The notes: generated by a model not told the origin, from the sequence alone. A stretch of 64,000 nt of DNA from Celeribacter baekdonensis (GCF_900102315.1 NZ_FNBL01000019.1:1-64000); one strand, 5' to 3'. Numbered from the stretch's first letter, positions 17,439-26,509 are shown. Numbers and translations are program-made.

Positions 17439-17978
17439 ATGGAGCGCCTAAAATCCTTTGTTGAGCTGTTTCAGCGTCAACGTCGCCCCGGCGATTTCGT
17501 GTTTGCCACGGCGTTCATGGTCTTCGCCTTGGTGAGCCTGATGCTTTTGCCACAAGAAACCCGCTGGGTCGACAAAACCCCGCTGTTTGCCCAGCCCGCA
17601 TTCTGGCCTGCTGTGGGGGTTTTTATGATGGTCGGTTTTGGCGCAATACATTTGATCGGCTCAATCGCCTCTGAACGCAGTCCGGGACGTGGCAAAGAGA
17701 TGCTCTATTGGGCGCGGTCACTGGAATTCGTGGCGTGGTTTTTGGCCTATGTGCTCGCCGTGCCCGTGATAGGGTACCTGCCCGCCTCACTGCTCTTTTC
17801 CGTGCTGCTGGTCTGGCGCCTTGGTTATCGCAGTGTACAAAGTTTCGCCGTTGCCGCCGTCTTCGGCTTCACAGTCGTTGCCGTGTTTAAGGCCGGCCTC
17901 AATGTCAAAGTGCCCTCAGGCGCGCTGTATGCCTATCTTCCCGACAGCATCCGCACCTTCATGATGGTCAATTTCTAA
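17439..17978 (+). CDS. tctB: Tripartite tricarboxylate transporter, small membrane subunit
   Basis: A 179-residue TctB-type membrane protein with four hydrophobic helices (about residues 22-40, 55-75, 95-125 and 135-155). Low sequence conservation is normal for TctB; position between the receptor and TctA settles the call. An AGGAG lies nine bases before the ATG, and a small GC hairpin (CGGGGC...GCCCCG) lies in the tctC-tctB gap near 17389-17408. Confidence 0.85.
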   Translation: MERLKSFVELFQRQRRPGDFVFATAFMVFALVSLMLLPQETRWVDKTPLFAQPAFWPAVGVFMMVGFGAIHLIGSIASERSPGRGKEMLYWARSLEFVAWFLAYVLAVPVIGYLPASLLFSVLLVWRLGYRSVQSFAVAAVFGFTVVAVFKAGLNVKVPSGALYAYLPDSIRTFMMVNF

Positions 17979-17989
17979 AGGTTTCCGAA

Positions 17990-19474
17990 ATGGATGCGCT
18001 ACTTTCCGGTCTTTCCCTCCTGATGAGTTTCGACGTTTTGGTAGCCCTCATGATTGGCTCCATTGGTGGTGTGATCATCGGGGCCATTCCGGGCGTTGGT
18101 CCCGCTGTGGCAATCGCAATCCTGCTTCCCGCCACCTTTGCTTTGCCACCGCTGGTCGGTTTGGTGATGCTGTTGGGGATTTACGGGTCTTCGATGTTTG
18201 GCGGTTCGCTGCCTGCCGTGTTGATCAACACCCCCGGCACGGCGGTGAACGCACTGACCACCTATGACGGCTACCCGATGACCCAACGCGGCGAGGCGAC
18301 CAAAGCGCTCGGCCTTGCCTATGGGGCATCATTTCTCAGTGGCATCCTGTCGATCCTCGCCTTGATCCTGTTGTCGCCGCTTCTGGCGAAAATCGCGCCG
18401 ATGTTTGGCGCGCGCGAAATCTTCCTTGCCGCCCTGCTTGGCATCGTTTTGGTGATCGTCGCTCACCGTGGACAAATCGCGGCGGCGGGCATGATGGCGG
18501 GTCTGGGGATTTTGTTGCAATCCGTTGGCATGGAGCCGGTGAAATACACCATGCGCTTCACTTTTGGCCAGGACTGGCTGACCTCTGGTCTCGACCTGAT
18601 TGTGGTGGTTTTGGGTCTGTTCGCGATCTCTCAGGCCTTCTCCTTGCTGGTCGATCCAGAAAGCGCCCCAGACGCCGCCCCGGTCAAAGGCGGCATGGGC
18701 CGCGAGATGCTCGGCGTGCTCAAATACAAACGGGTTGCCGCCACCGGATCATTCTTTGGCGTGGTGATGGGGATGATCCCCGGCGTCGGCGAATTCACCG
18801 CGCAATTCATGAGCTACACCCTTGCACGCAAACGGTCCAAGACGCCTGAGAAATTCGGCAAAGGCTCCGAAGAAGGCCTCGTCGCCTCCGAATCCGCCAA
18901 CAACGCCGTGCCCGCCGCCGCGATGATCCCACTTTTGGCGCTTGGCATTCCGGGCGAAGCGTTGACAGCTATGATGTTGTCGGTGTTCTACGTCCATAAT
19001 GTCGTCCCCGGTCCGGCACTGTTTCGCGATCATATCGACTTTATCTACGCGCTCTACATGGCGCTTTTGGCCCTCAATGTGATCGTCATCCTGTTTATGC
19101 TGGTCTCCTCCAATTGGCTGATCCGGTTGATCCGTATCCCCACGCGGTTCTTGGGCATGATGATCCTGATGCTGAGTTTTGTCGGCGTCTATTCGCTGCG
19201 CAACTCCGCCGTGGATTGCGCCATTGCCGCCGCCTTCGGGGTGCTTGGGTTGATCCTCAAACGTCTCCACCTTCCGGTGGTGCCGATCATCCTTGGCATG
19301 GTTTTGGGCAATATCATGGAGGTCAAACTCCGCGCCGCCATGGCCCGTGTGACCAGCCCGCTGGACTTTGTAGACCGACCGATTGCGGCGTTCCTTGCCA
19401 TCGTCATCGTGGTGATCATCGCCTCCTCAATCCGCGCGGCCATCCAAAATCACCGCTTGAAAATGGTGCATTAG
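17990..19474 (+). CDS. tctA: Tripartite tricarboxylate transporter, large permease
   Basis: The 494-residue channel subunit with about twelve membrane helices. Family landmarks include GAIPGVGPAVAIAILLPATF near residue 31, the YGSSMFGGSLPAVLINTPGT segment near residue 61 and a repeated MIPGVGEFTAQFMSY half near residue 260, reflecting the internal duplication of the fold. It starts 12 bases after tctB and is closed by a strong terminator at 19493-19518. Confidence 0.93.
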   Translation: MDALLSGLSLLMSFDVLVALMIGSIGGVIIGAIPGVGPAVAIAILLPATFALPPLVGLVMLLGIYGSSMFGGSLPAVLINTPGTAVNALTTYDGYPMTQRGEATKALGLAYGASFLSGILSILALILLSPLLAKIAPMFGAREIFLAALLGIVLVIVAHRGQIAAAGMMAGLGILLQSVGMEPVKYTMRFTFGQDWLTSGLDLIVVVLGLFAISQAFSLLVDPESAPDAAPVKGGMGREMLGVLKYKRVAATGSFFGVVMGMIPGVGEFTAQFMSYTLARKRSKTPEKFGKGSEEGLVASESANNAVPAAAMIPLLALGIPGEALTAMMLSVFYVHNVVPGPALFRDHIDFIYALYMALLALNVIVILFMLVSSNWLIRLIRIPTRFLGMMILMLSFVGVYSLRNSAVDCAIAAAFGVLGLILKRLHLPVVPIILGMVLGNIMEVKLRAAMARVTSPLDFVDRPIAAFLAIVIVVIIASSIRAAIQNHRLKMVH

Positions 19475-19492
19475 AGACTGAGCTGAAACGCA

Positions 19493-19518
19493 AAAGGGGC
19501 ACCTCACGGTGCCCCTTT
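19493..19518. terminator. Bidirectional rho-independent terminator
   Basis: AAAGGGGCACC and GGTGCCCCTTT pair perfectly around TCAC. It serves tctA on the plus strand and the intradiol dioxygenase gene (stop at 19542) on the minus strand. Confidence 0.85.
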
Positions 19519-19541
19519 GTCGTGAAAACTGTAGCTCTGGA

Positions 19542-20384
19542 TCAGGCCAGAACAAAATCAAACTGCGCCGTCCACTCTCCAGCCCGTTGTTCGCCTGCGG
19601 CCTCTTGGACGAAATCAACGATCAGATCGCCCTTCACACCAAAGACCGTATCACCCTCAAGATAGGGGTCACCCGCCACAAACGTGTGGGTGATCAACGG
19701 CTTATATCCCTCCGCCACCACGCGAAAATGGGTGTGCGCAGGACGGAACGGATGCCGCCCGATATGGCCCAGCATTTGCCCAACCGGACCGTCATCGGGG
19801 ATCGGATAGGACACCGGCTTGATCCCGTAGAACCAGTAGCGCCCGTCAGGCCCGGTTTTAAACACCCCGCGATTGTTCCACTTGGGCTGAATATCGGGTT
19901 GTTGTACGTCGTAAAAGCCTTCCGCATTGTCGGACCAAACGTCAATCACAGCGCCCTCAATCGGGTTGCCGTCGATGTCCAGAATCCGCCCTTCAAACCG
20001 ACAGCGTTCCCCTTTTCCGTCCAGTGAAATGTCAAAACCCATCGGACGTTCTGGCGCGCCTTCGACGTGAAACGGGCCGAACACGGTGGAGGGCGTCGCG
20101 CCCTTTGGTTTGCGGTTTTGGATCGCATCAACCAACATCGACACACCCAAGACATCCGACAACAGGATGTATTCCTGACGTTCCTCGGAACAAATCTGTC
20201 CGGTCGCCGTGAGGAATTCGATGGCCTTGCCCCATTCCGCTTCGGTCAGTTCCACGTCTTTGACAAAGGCGTGCAGATGCGCAACCAGCGCGCGCATCAC
20301 CGTGGCCAACCGATCTGGCACCTCCGCACCCATACGGGCATTCACCACCTCGACGGATTTACTCTCTTCAAAATAGGCACTCAT
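19542..20384 (-). CDS. Hydroxyquinol 1,2-dioxygenase-type intradiol dioxygenase
   Basis: Non-haem Fe(III) intradiol ring cleavage of 1,2,4-trihydroxybenzene (or catechol) between the hydroxyls. It is 280 residues; the iron ligands are visible as Y158 (GFYDV), Y193 (SYPIP), H217 and H219 (PAHTHF), with nearly the spacing known for hydroxyquinol 1,2-dioxygenase. The segment LLSDVLGVSMLVDAIQN followed by ATPSTVFGPFHVEGAP is characteristic of the hydroxyquinol rather than the catA branch. Maleylacetate reductase is immediately upstream, which supports hydroxyquinol as substrate. ATG 20384 has GGGAGGAGG eight bases upstream. Confidence 0.85.
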   Translation of the reverse strand: MSAYFEESKSVEVVNARMGAEVPDRLATVMRALVAHLHAFVKDVELTEAEWGKAIEFLTATGQICSEERQEYILLSDVLGVSMLVDAIQNRKPKGATPSTVFGPFHVEGAPERPMGFDISLDGKGERCRFEGRILDIDGNPIEGAVIDVWSDNAEGFYDVQQPDIQPKWNNRGVFKTGPDGRYWFYGIKPVSYPIPDDGPVGQMLGHIGRHPFRPAHTHFRVVAEGYKPLITHTFVAGDPYLEGDTVFGVKGDLIVDFVQEAAGEQRAGEWTAQFDFVLA

Positions 20385-20408
20385 GCCTGTTCCTCCTCCC
20401 AAATATGT

Positions 20409-21467
20409 TTACGACTGCGGTGCTTCTCCACGCCAGGCGCGCGTCAACATCGCATTCAAAGCGGCCTCTTCGAGCGGGCGGGGATTGGCATAGGGGCTTT
20501 TCAGCGCCATCTGCGCCGCTTTGGTGATCCCGCTTTCGGGCATCCCAAGATCAGACAGCGCGCGTGGTGCCCCCAAACGGCCGGACAGATCAAAAATCGC
20601 CCGTGCCGGATCGGCCCCAAGCACCGATGTCAAACGCGCCATCACCGGGGCAATCGCCGGGGCGTTATAGGCAAGCGAATGCGGCAACATGACCGTGTGC
20701 GTTTCGGCATGGGGCAGATCGAAACTGCCGCCCAATGTGTGACAAATTTTGTGATGCAACGACATCGCCGCGCCATCAAGACACAGACCACAGAGCCACG
20801 ATCCGTAGAAAAGTTTGGCGCGGATATCGACATCCTGCGGCGCATCCGCAAGCTTTGGCAGCGCCTCGGCCAAAACGCCGATGGCCTCCAGCGCCATGAG
20901 ATCGCTGACCGGATTGGCATCAGGGGCATAGAGCGCCTCGACCGCATGGGCCATGGCGTTCATCCCCGAAAGCCCCGAAAGCCCGACCGGCAGCCCCAGC
21001 GTCAAATCGACGTCATAGATCACCATATCGGGACGGATTTTGGCGTCACGACGGGTCACTTTCTGACCACCTTCGGTTTCGCCCAAAATGTCGGTCATCT
21101 CAGAGCCGGAATAGGTCGTCGGCAGGCTGATATGCGCACAGCCTTGGCGTACAGCAAGCGCCTTGCCCAGACCGATTGTCGAGCCGCCCCCGATGGAGAC
21201 AACCCCATCCGCTCCGCTCTCGTGATAGCTGCGCAGCGCCTCTTTGGTGACCTCAACCGGCGTGTGCATGGCGGCACCGGAAAACTGCGACCAGGAACGC
21301 GCCGCAAGCCCGTCAGACAGATCATCAACGGCGTTTACCTGATGTGGCGTGGTCAAAATCAGCGGATGGGTGATCCCCAACCGATCGAGTTCATCCCCAA
21401 GAGATCGACGTGCGCCCGACGCAAAAAGGACACGACGCGGGTGAGACAAATAGGTAAAATCTTTCAT
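20409..21467 (-). CDS. Maleylacetate reductase
   Basis: NAD(P)H-dependent reduction of maleylacetate to 3-oxoadipate, the step after hydroxyquinol cleavage. It is 352 residues, of the iron-containing alcohol dehydrogenase fold. Maleylacetate-reductase signatures include ILTTPHQ, HTPVEVT, SIGGGSTIGLGKALA, LPTTYSGSEMTDILGETEGG and LHHKICHTLGGSFDLPHAET. ATG 21467 is chosen; a TTG nine bases upstream is in frame and possible. The dioxygenase follows after 24 bases. Confidence 0.92.
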   Translation of the reverse strand: MKDFTYLSHPRRVLFASGARRSLGDELDRLGITHPLILTTPHQVNAVDDLSDGLAARSWSQFSGAAMHTPVEVTKEALRSYHESGADGVVSIGGGSTIGLGKALAVRQGCAHISLPTTYSGSEMTDILGETEGGQKVTRRDAKIRPDMVIYDVDLTLGLPVGLSGLSGMNAMAHAVEALYAPDANPVSDLMALEAIGVLAEALPKLADAPQDVDIRAKLFYGSWLCGLCLDGAAMSLHHKICHTLGGSFDLPHAETHTVMLPHSLAYNAPAIAPVMARLTSVLGADPARAIFDLSGRLGAPRALSDLGMPESGITKAAQMALKSPYANPRPLEEAALNAMLTRAWRGEAPQS

Positions 21468-21505
21468 GGATTTCAAACTCTCAAGGCGGCAAGGGCAAAT
21501 AAAAT

Positions 21506-21536
21506 GCGGCGGGCCTCTTGCCGGACGACCCGCCGC
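21506..21536 (-). terminator. Terminator or attenuator between the TRAP permease and maleylacetate reductase
   Basis: GCGGCGGG (21506-21513) pairs with CCCGCCGC (21529-21536). On the minus strand the stem is followed by ATTTTATTTG. It would cut transcription after the TRAP operon and limit flow into the lower-pathway genes. Confidence 0.65.
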
Positions 21537-21552
21537 AGTTGGTGCGAACGCG

Positions 21553-22857
21553 CTACATCATGTTGGGAACGAACAAGACGAGTGCGGGAAACGCGAGGAT
21601 CAAGATCACGCGCAACACATCCACCAAAAGGAATGGCCCAAGACCGCGGAAGATCGTGCTGAGTTGCACATCTTTGACCACGGATTTGAGCACGAAAGCG
21701 TTTAGACCAACGGGCGGGGTGATATAGCTCACCTCGGTGACGATCACGACATAGATGCCAAACCAAATCAGATCGAACCCTTGGGCGGCGACGATGGGAT
21801 AAAAGATCGGCACGGTGAGCGTGATCATCGACAGGCCCTCAAGGACACAGCCGAGGATCAGGTAAATCACCGTGATGATCCCGATCACCGCCAAAGGATG
21901 ATCGCCCACGGACGTCACCAAAACCTGAATGTCACGGCTCATGCCCGACAGGTTGACGTAATTGGCGAATGTCAGCGCGCCGAACAGGATGAAAAACATC
22001 ATCGCCGTGGTTTTGGCCGTCTCATAGAGGGTGACAAGCGTTTTGGTCACGGTCAGGCGACCTTGCAACAGCACCAAAAGGAACGCGCCCCCGGCCCCCA
22101 TGCCGGCACTTTCCGTTGGGGTAAACACGCCAAAATAAATGCCGCCCATGACAAAGGCAAAAAGCCCAAGCGCCCCGGCCACCCCTTTGAGTGCGATGAT
22201 GCGATCTTTGAGCGGTAGCTTGGACTCAATTGGCAAATCAAACTTGCCAAAATGGACCGAAATCCGAACCGCAAGCGCATATAGGATCACCCCCAAAATG
22301 CCCGGAAGGATGCCCGCGAGGAACAGCTTGCCAATGTCTTGCTGGGTCATGATGCCGTAAAACACCAGAATAACGGAGGGCGGAATCAGGATGCCCAAGG
22401 TGCCCCCCGCCGCGATGGACGCGGTCGAAAGACTGTCCGGGTAACCAAATTTACGCATGTTCGGCAGGGCGATTTTCGCCATGGTCGACGCGGTCGCCAA
22501 GGACGAGCCACAGACCGACGAAAACCCGCCACAGGCCACAACGGTCGCCACGGCCAACCCGCCTTTGCGATGCCGAAGCCACGCATAAGCGGCAGAATAG
22601 AGATCACGCGCGATGCCCGATTGCACCACGAAATTCCCCATCATCAAAAACAGCGGCAGGATCGACAGCGAATAGCTGCGGCTGTGTTCGAAATAGGTTT
22701 GCCCCAAAAGCGAAAAAGATGGGGACCAGCCAATAATGGCCGCTGTGCCCGCCGTGCCGATCAGAGCCAAGGCAAAGGAAATCGGGACGCCAAGAAACAA
22801 CAGGATAAAGAGGACAAGCGTCCCGAATTCCCAATGGGCCATAAGTTGAGCCATCAT
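21553..22857 (-). CDS. TRAP transporter, large permease (DctM type)
   Basis: A 434-residue ion-coupled permease with about twelve membrane helices, including LFLGVPISFALALIGTAG near residue 20, AGGTLGILIPPSVILVFYG near residue 145 and the C-terminal YITPPVGLNAFVLKS. It moves the substrate captured by the DctP protein at 23375. The gene starts within the dctQ stop (TGATG). Its position next to iacR and the iac genes makes an aromatic or indolic carboxylate the likely cargo. Confidence 0.92.
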   Translation of the reverse strand: MMAQLMAHWEFGTLVLFILLFLGVPISFALALIGTAGTAAIIGWSPSFSLLGQTYFEHSRSYSLSILPLFLMMGNFVVQSGIARDLYSAAYAWLRHRKGGLAVATVVACGGFSSVCGSSLATASTMAKIALPNMRKFGYPDSLSTASIAAGGTLGILIPPSVILVFYGIMTQQDIGKLFLAGILPGILGVILYALAVRISVHFGKFDLPIESKLPLKDRIIALKGVAGALGLFAFVMGGIYFGVFTPTESAGMGAGGAFLLVLLQGRLTVTKTLVTLYETAKTTAMMFFILFGALTFANYVNLSGMSRDIQVLVTSVGDHPLAVIGIITVIYLILGCVLEGLSMITLTVPIFYPIVAAQGFDLIWFGIYVVIVTEVSYITPPVGLNAFVLKSVVKDVQLSTIFRGLGPFLLVDVLRVILILAFPALVLFVPNMM

Positions 22858-23378
22858 CAGGCCTCCTTTTTCGGGCGGTAAAAGACTTCGGCCAAGGTGA
22901 GTGCCACCGCGACCCACGTGAGCGAAGATGCCAGATATCCGATGGGTGCCACGGGCAGTTCCAATGTCGCAGTGGTGCCGCCATAGCTGGCGACCTGAGC
23001 CGCAGTGATCCAAAGACGCCAGGCAATGACGCCAAGCACGCCCGCCGACATCAGCAAAACCACAGGTTCACGCAGCCGATTGATCCAATCCGGCAGGCGG
23101 TCAATAAAAAGATCGACCGTCACATGTTCCCGATCAAGGCTCGCCGCCGGGAGACCCAAAAAAATGATCGCGGCCAAGAGCATTTCGGTCAGTTCCGTCG
23201 ATCCCGGCACCGGCGCATTCATCAAATAGCGCCCCAACACGTCGAAGACGGTCAAACCCATCATCAAGATCAAAAGCACGGCACAGAGCCAGGCAATCAC
23301 ATGGTGAAAAGGTCGGGCCACCGCACGCGGCAGCCCATCCTCATGACGTCCGGCAATAAGTTCGGACAGGTTCATCAT
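22857..23378 (-). CDS. TRAP transporter, small permease (DctQ type)
   Basis: A 173-residue four-helix membrane subunit. The family segment GLTVFDVLGRYLMNAPVPGSTELTEMLLA (residues 42-70) and the hydrophilic DREHVTVDLFIDRLPDW loop are clear. It is coupled to both neighbours: ATGA with dctP, TGATG with dctM. Confidence 0.9.
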   Translation of the reverse strand: MMNLSELIAGRHEDGLPRAVARPFHHVIAWLCAVLLILMMGLTVFDVLGRYLMNAPVPGSTELTEMLLAAIIFLGLPAASLDREHVTVDLFIDRLPDWINRLREPVVLLMSAGVLGVIAWRLWITAAQVASYGGTTATLELPVAPIGYLASSLTWVAVALTLAEVFYRPKKEA

Positions 23379-24397
23379 TTTTCAGACTCGATTTTAGCGA
23401 TCTCGGACAGCATCATGTCATAGGCCGCCTGACCATCGACACCCGCTTCTGTGATCTGCGCGATCCGCTCTTCAACGATCGGCGCAAGACGGGTCTTGAG
23501 CGCGGCAACCTCTTCGTCAGAGGCGGCTTTTATGGTGATTTTCCCGTCCATCTCGGCCCGACCCTTGGCATCGGCCGCGTTCCACATCTCACCCGCACGG
23601 CGCGCAAAGGCTTCGCCCAAAAGCGGTTCGATGAGGGCCTGATCCTCAGCCGAAATACTGTTCCATTTGGCCTCATTCATGACCACGAACATGGCGGAAT
23701 TATAAAGCCCACCTTTGACGGTGTAGCCATAGTCCAAGATGTCTTCGAGACTAAAAAAGGTCACTGTTTCAAACGGAAAGAAGATGCCGTCCGCAACACC
23801 TTGGCTCAAAAGCTCATAGGCTTTGGACGACGGGCCTTCGACCGGAACCGCGCCCAAATTGGTCGCAATATCATGCGCCATGGTGGACCCGATGCGGATT
23901 TTTTGACCCGACACCTCTTCTGCGGTCTCAATCGGTTTGCGCGAGAAAATCTCGCCAGGGCCATGGGTGAACACGGTCAAAACCTTAACGCCGTCATATT
24001 CACCCGCATCTTTCAACATCGCGTCTTGAACCCGCCAAAAGGCAACAGACGTGGCCACGGCATCGTCCGAGAGGAACGGCATTTCCCCCAACACGGAGGT
24101 TTTAAACCGACCCGGCGTGTAGCCATGCACCGAATAAGTGATGTCGGCGATGCCGTTTTTGGCCAAATCAAACGCCGCAGGGGGCGGGCCAAGCGGGGCG
24201 GGCAGAATGTTGATTTTAACGCGACCTTCGGTGACTTTTTCAATGTCCGCGGCCCATGGCACGAACAACTCGGCCACTTGCGGATGGGTCGGGGGGAGCC
24301 AGCTGTTCATGGTGAGAACGGTCTCGGCAAATGCCGCGCTGGAAAAGAGTGCGATGGCTGTCGCCGTGGCGGCGATCTTTTTAAGTTTCATGTTCAT
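23375..24397 (-). CDS. TRAP transporter, substrate-binding protein (DctP type)
   Basis: A 340-residue periplasmic receptor. The signal peptide runs to SSAAFA, and the mature protein starts ETVLTMNSWLPPTHPQV. The motif GQKIRIGSTMAHDIATNLGAVPV carries the conserved arginine that salt-bridges a ligand carboxylate, so an organic acid is expected. ATG 24397 is chosen because AGGGA sits eight bases upstream; a GTG two codons earlier is also in frame. It is divergent from iacR across 145 bases, suggesting IacR control of this uptake system. Confidence 0.9.
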   Translation of the reverse strand: MNMKLKKIAATATAIALFSSAAFAETVLTMNSWLPPTHPQVAELFVPWAADIEKVTEGRVKINILPAPLGPPPAAFDLAKNGIADITYSVHGYTPGRFKTSVLGEMPFLSDDAVATSVAFWRVQDAMLKDAGEYDGVKVLTVFTHGPGEIFSRKPIETAEEVSGQKIRIGSTMAHDIATNLGAVPVEGPSSKAYELLSQGVADGIFFPFETVTFFSLEDILDYGYTVKGGLYNSAMFVVMNEAKWNSISAEDQALIEPLLGEAFARRAGEMWNAADAKGRAEMDGKITIKAASDEEVAALKTRLAPIVEERIAQITEAGVDGQAAYDMMLSEIAKIESEK

Positions 24398-24403
24398 TTT
24401 CAC

Positions 24404-24542
24404 ATTCCCTATTGGTGCATTTTGATGGTATGACGCCCTTCGCGGGGTGTTCTTTAGTTATTGGAAAATCACCGCATCATACTGATACATATATGTTATT
24501 ATATAATCCACGCGACGAAAACGGGACTTGGAGAGACCGATA
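24404..24542. promoter_or_regulatory. Divergent dctP/iacR promoter region with palindrome
   Basis: An AT-rich gap with the perfect palindrome ACATATATGT at 24487-24496, flanked by further ATA/TAT tracts. MarR proteins bind such AT-rich palindromes beside their own genes, so this is a candidate IacR operator. GGAGAG at 24529-24534 is the iacR ribosome site. Confidence 0.45.
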
Positions 24543-25013
24543 ATGACCAAAATAGTGCCCCCCGAAGAGTCCCAAAAACCCGATCATTTCCGTGATACAT
24601 GGCCCTATTTTTGGATCAACCGGGTCAACGCCTTTTACACACGCGCGCTTGAAAGACGGCTCAAACCCTTGGGTGTCGATGCGCCACGCTGGCGCGTTCT
24701 GATCTCGCTGTACCAACAGGACTACATGTCGGTCTCCGAGGTTGCGGATTTTTCCACCCTCAAACTCAACACCACCACCAAGATCGTTCAGCGCATGATC
24801 GTCGATGGTTTGGTCGAAACCCGCGTGCGCCCCACGGACGGGCGCGTGACCGAAGTCTGCCTGACCGAAAAGGGCGACGATCTGCGCGCCAAGGCGCTCA
24901 ATGAGGTTTACCGCATTCGCGACGAAAGTTTTCACAACGTCACGCCCGCAGAGATCAAAACCCTGAACACCATCCTTGAAAAGATCACAACGGACCTCGG
25001 CCGGATTATCTGA
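24543..25013 (+). CDS. iacR: MarR-family regulator of the iac cluster
   Basis: A 156-residue winged-helix repressor. The recognition region is VSEVADFSTLKLNTTTKIVQRM, and the wing is VETRVRPTDGRVTEVCLTEKG (family DxRxxxxxLT). MarR genes named iacR accompany iac clusters and repress them until auxin is present; here the gene is convergent with iacG and divergent from a TRAP operon. ATG 24543 was chosen over an upstream TTG because GGAGAG sits seven bases before it. Confidence 0.85.
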   Translation: MTKIVPPEESQKPDHFRDTWPYFWINRVNAFYTRALERRLKPLGVDAPRWRVLISLYQQDYMSVSEVADFSTLKLNTTTKIVQRMIVDGLVETRVRPTDGRVTEVCLTEKGDDLRAKALNEVYRIRDESFHNVTPAEIKTLNTILEKITTDLGRII

Positions 25014-25027
25014 GTTCAAGGTGAGGT

Positions 25028-25531
25028 TCACGCCTGCTCCTCCGTCACAAGATGGTGGAAATCCCGGCTAAACCACACCAGCCCATGACGCGCTTTGGCA
25101 CTCATGCGGACCTCTTCGACCTGACAGAAAAACACCGAATGCGTGCCCTCTTCTTGGCGGCCAGTGATGCGGCAATCAAACGCGACATTGGCATCCGTCA
25201 GCATCGGTGCACCGGTTGGACCCGCCTCCCAGTTGCCAAAGGAAAACCGGTCCACGCCTTCGACAAAGCGGGCGAAAATGCCGGAAAGCTCTTGGTGTTC
25301 GGCAGCCAAAACATTGACCGCAAGCACGCCGTTTTCCACGAATTTATCATGCGCAAACGCGCGGGTATTGATGCAGACCAACAGCGTCGGCGGATTGTCC
25401 GTCACCGAACACACAGCCGAAGCGGTGATGCCGTGCTTGCCCGCTGGCCCATCGGTGGTGATCAGGTTCACAGCGGCGCCAAGGCGGCTCATGCCTTCGC
25501 GAAAATCCTGTTGGGTTTGAGTCAGCTCCAT
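25028..25531 (-). CDS. iacG: Flavin reductase of the auxin monooxygenase system
   Basis: A 167-residue FMN/FAD reductase of the HpaC type. The fold markers LITTDGPAGKHGITASAVCSVTDNPPTLLVCIN near residue 25 and the C-terminal HGLVWFSRDFHHL are clear. It should supply reduced flavin to IacA. Three ATGs in a row follow AAGGGG; the third (25531) has the best spacing. Last gene of the iacHABCDEFG run, overlapping none, 10 bases after iacF. Confidence 0.87.
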   Translation of the reverse strand: MELTQTQQDFREGMSRLGAAVNLITTDGPAGKHGITASAVCSVTDNPPTLLVCINTRAFAHDKFVENGVLAVNVLAAEHQELSGIFARFVEGVDRFSFGNWEAGPTGAPMLTDANVAFDCRITGRQEEGTHSVFFCQVEEVRMSAKARHGLVWFSRDFHHLVTEEQA

Positions 25532-25541
25532 CATCATCCCC

Positions 25542-26507
25542 TTAAATATCCAACACAAGTTTTGGGCCTTTGGCCCGCGAACAACAGACGCACATCACGT
25601 CGCCATCTTCGCGTTCCTCTTCGGTCAAAAACTGATCCCGGTGATCAATCTCGCCCTTAAGAACATCGGTCAAACAGGTGCCACAGACACCCTCTTCGCA
25701 TTTCACTTCAACCTTGATGCCCGCACGCGCCAGAGCTTTGGCGATGGTGTCATCGGACGCGACCGTCAGCGTCACACCACTTTCGCGGCATTCGACTTCA
25801 AAGCTATCGCCCGTAAGGTCCACATCCGCCGAGAAATATTCGCGGTGGACATTGGCGCTGGCGTGACCGGCGGCCTCTGCGGTCTCGATGACCCAATCCA
25901 TGAACCCTTGCGGGCCACAGACATAAAGATGGGTCGCCGCAGACGGCGCGGGAAGATCGCGCGTGAGATCAAGCCGTTGTGCGGGGTCTTGGTCGTCAAA
26001 GTGAAACACCACCTTATCGGCAAACCCACAGCTCTCAAGCGCGTCGCGAAAGGCCGTCACATCCGCCGAGCGGGTGCAATAATGCAGCGTGAAGTCCTTG
26101 CCGATGGCGTACAACCGTTTGGCCATGGCGATCATCGGTGTGATGCCAATGCCACCGCCCAAAAGCACGGTGGTCTGGGCCGTTTCATCCAACGGGAAGT
26201 GATTGCGCGGACCTTCAACGGTGAACACCGCGCCTTCTACAGCCGTTTCGTGGACCTTAAGTGACCCACCACGACTGTTCGGGTCTTTGAGGACACCGAT
26301 TTCGTAAAATCCGGTTTCCGCCGGATCGGAGCAGAGCGAGTATTGCCGCCACATATCGAGGTCAGGCAAATAGAGATCAAGATGCGCACCGGCCGCAAAC
26401 GGGCGAATGTCCCCGCCGTTTTCCGGCACGAACCGAATGCGGGAAATCCCGCCACGGTCATCCATTCGGGCGCTGACCTTTAGCTTTTGTGCGTTGTTTT
26501 CGGTCAT
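25542..26507 (-). CDS. iacF: Ferredoxin-reductase component of the Rieske oxygenase
   Basis: A 321-residue reductase of the phthalate-dioxygenase-reductase/VanB type. An FMN domain with RQYSLCSDP near residue 52, an NAD domain with LLGGGIGITPMIAMAKRL near residue 105 and a C-terminal plant-type 2Fe-2S domain (CEEGVCGTC, then a distant Cys in MCVCC) appear in that order. It passes electrons from NADH to the IacCD oxygenase. ATG 26507 starts two bases after iacE. Confidence 0.9.
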   Translation of the reverse strand: MTENNAQKLKVSARMDDRGGISRIRFVPENGGDIRPFAAGAHLDLYLPDLDMWRQYSLCSDPAETGFYEIGVLKDPNSRGGSLKVHETAVEGAVFTVEGPRNHFPLDETAQTTVLLGGGIGITPMIAMAKRLYAIGKDFTLHYCTRSADVTAFRDALESCGFADKVVFHFDDQDPAQRLDLTRDLPAPSAATHLYVCGPQGFMDWVIETAEAAGHASANVHREYFSADVDLTGDSFEVECRESGVTLTVASDDTIAKALARAGIKVEVKCEEGVCGTCLTDVLKGEIDHRDQFLTEEEREDGDVMCVCCSRAKGPKLVLDI

Positions 26508-26509
26508 GA

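Noticed and set aside
20067-21662. 531-codon plus-strand frame over maleylacetate reductase
   Set aside because: Antisense shadow with no domain, crosses a terminator stem.
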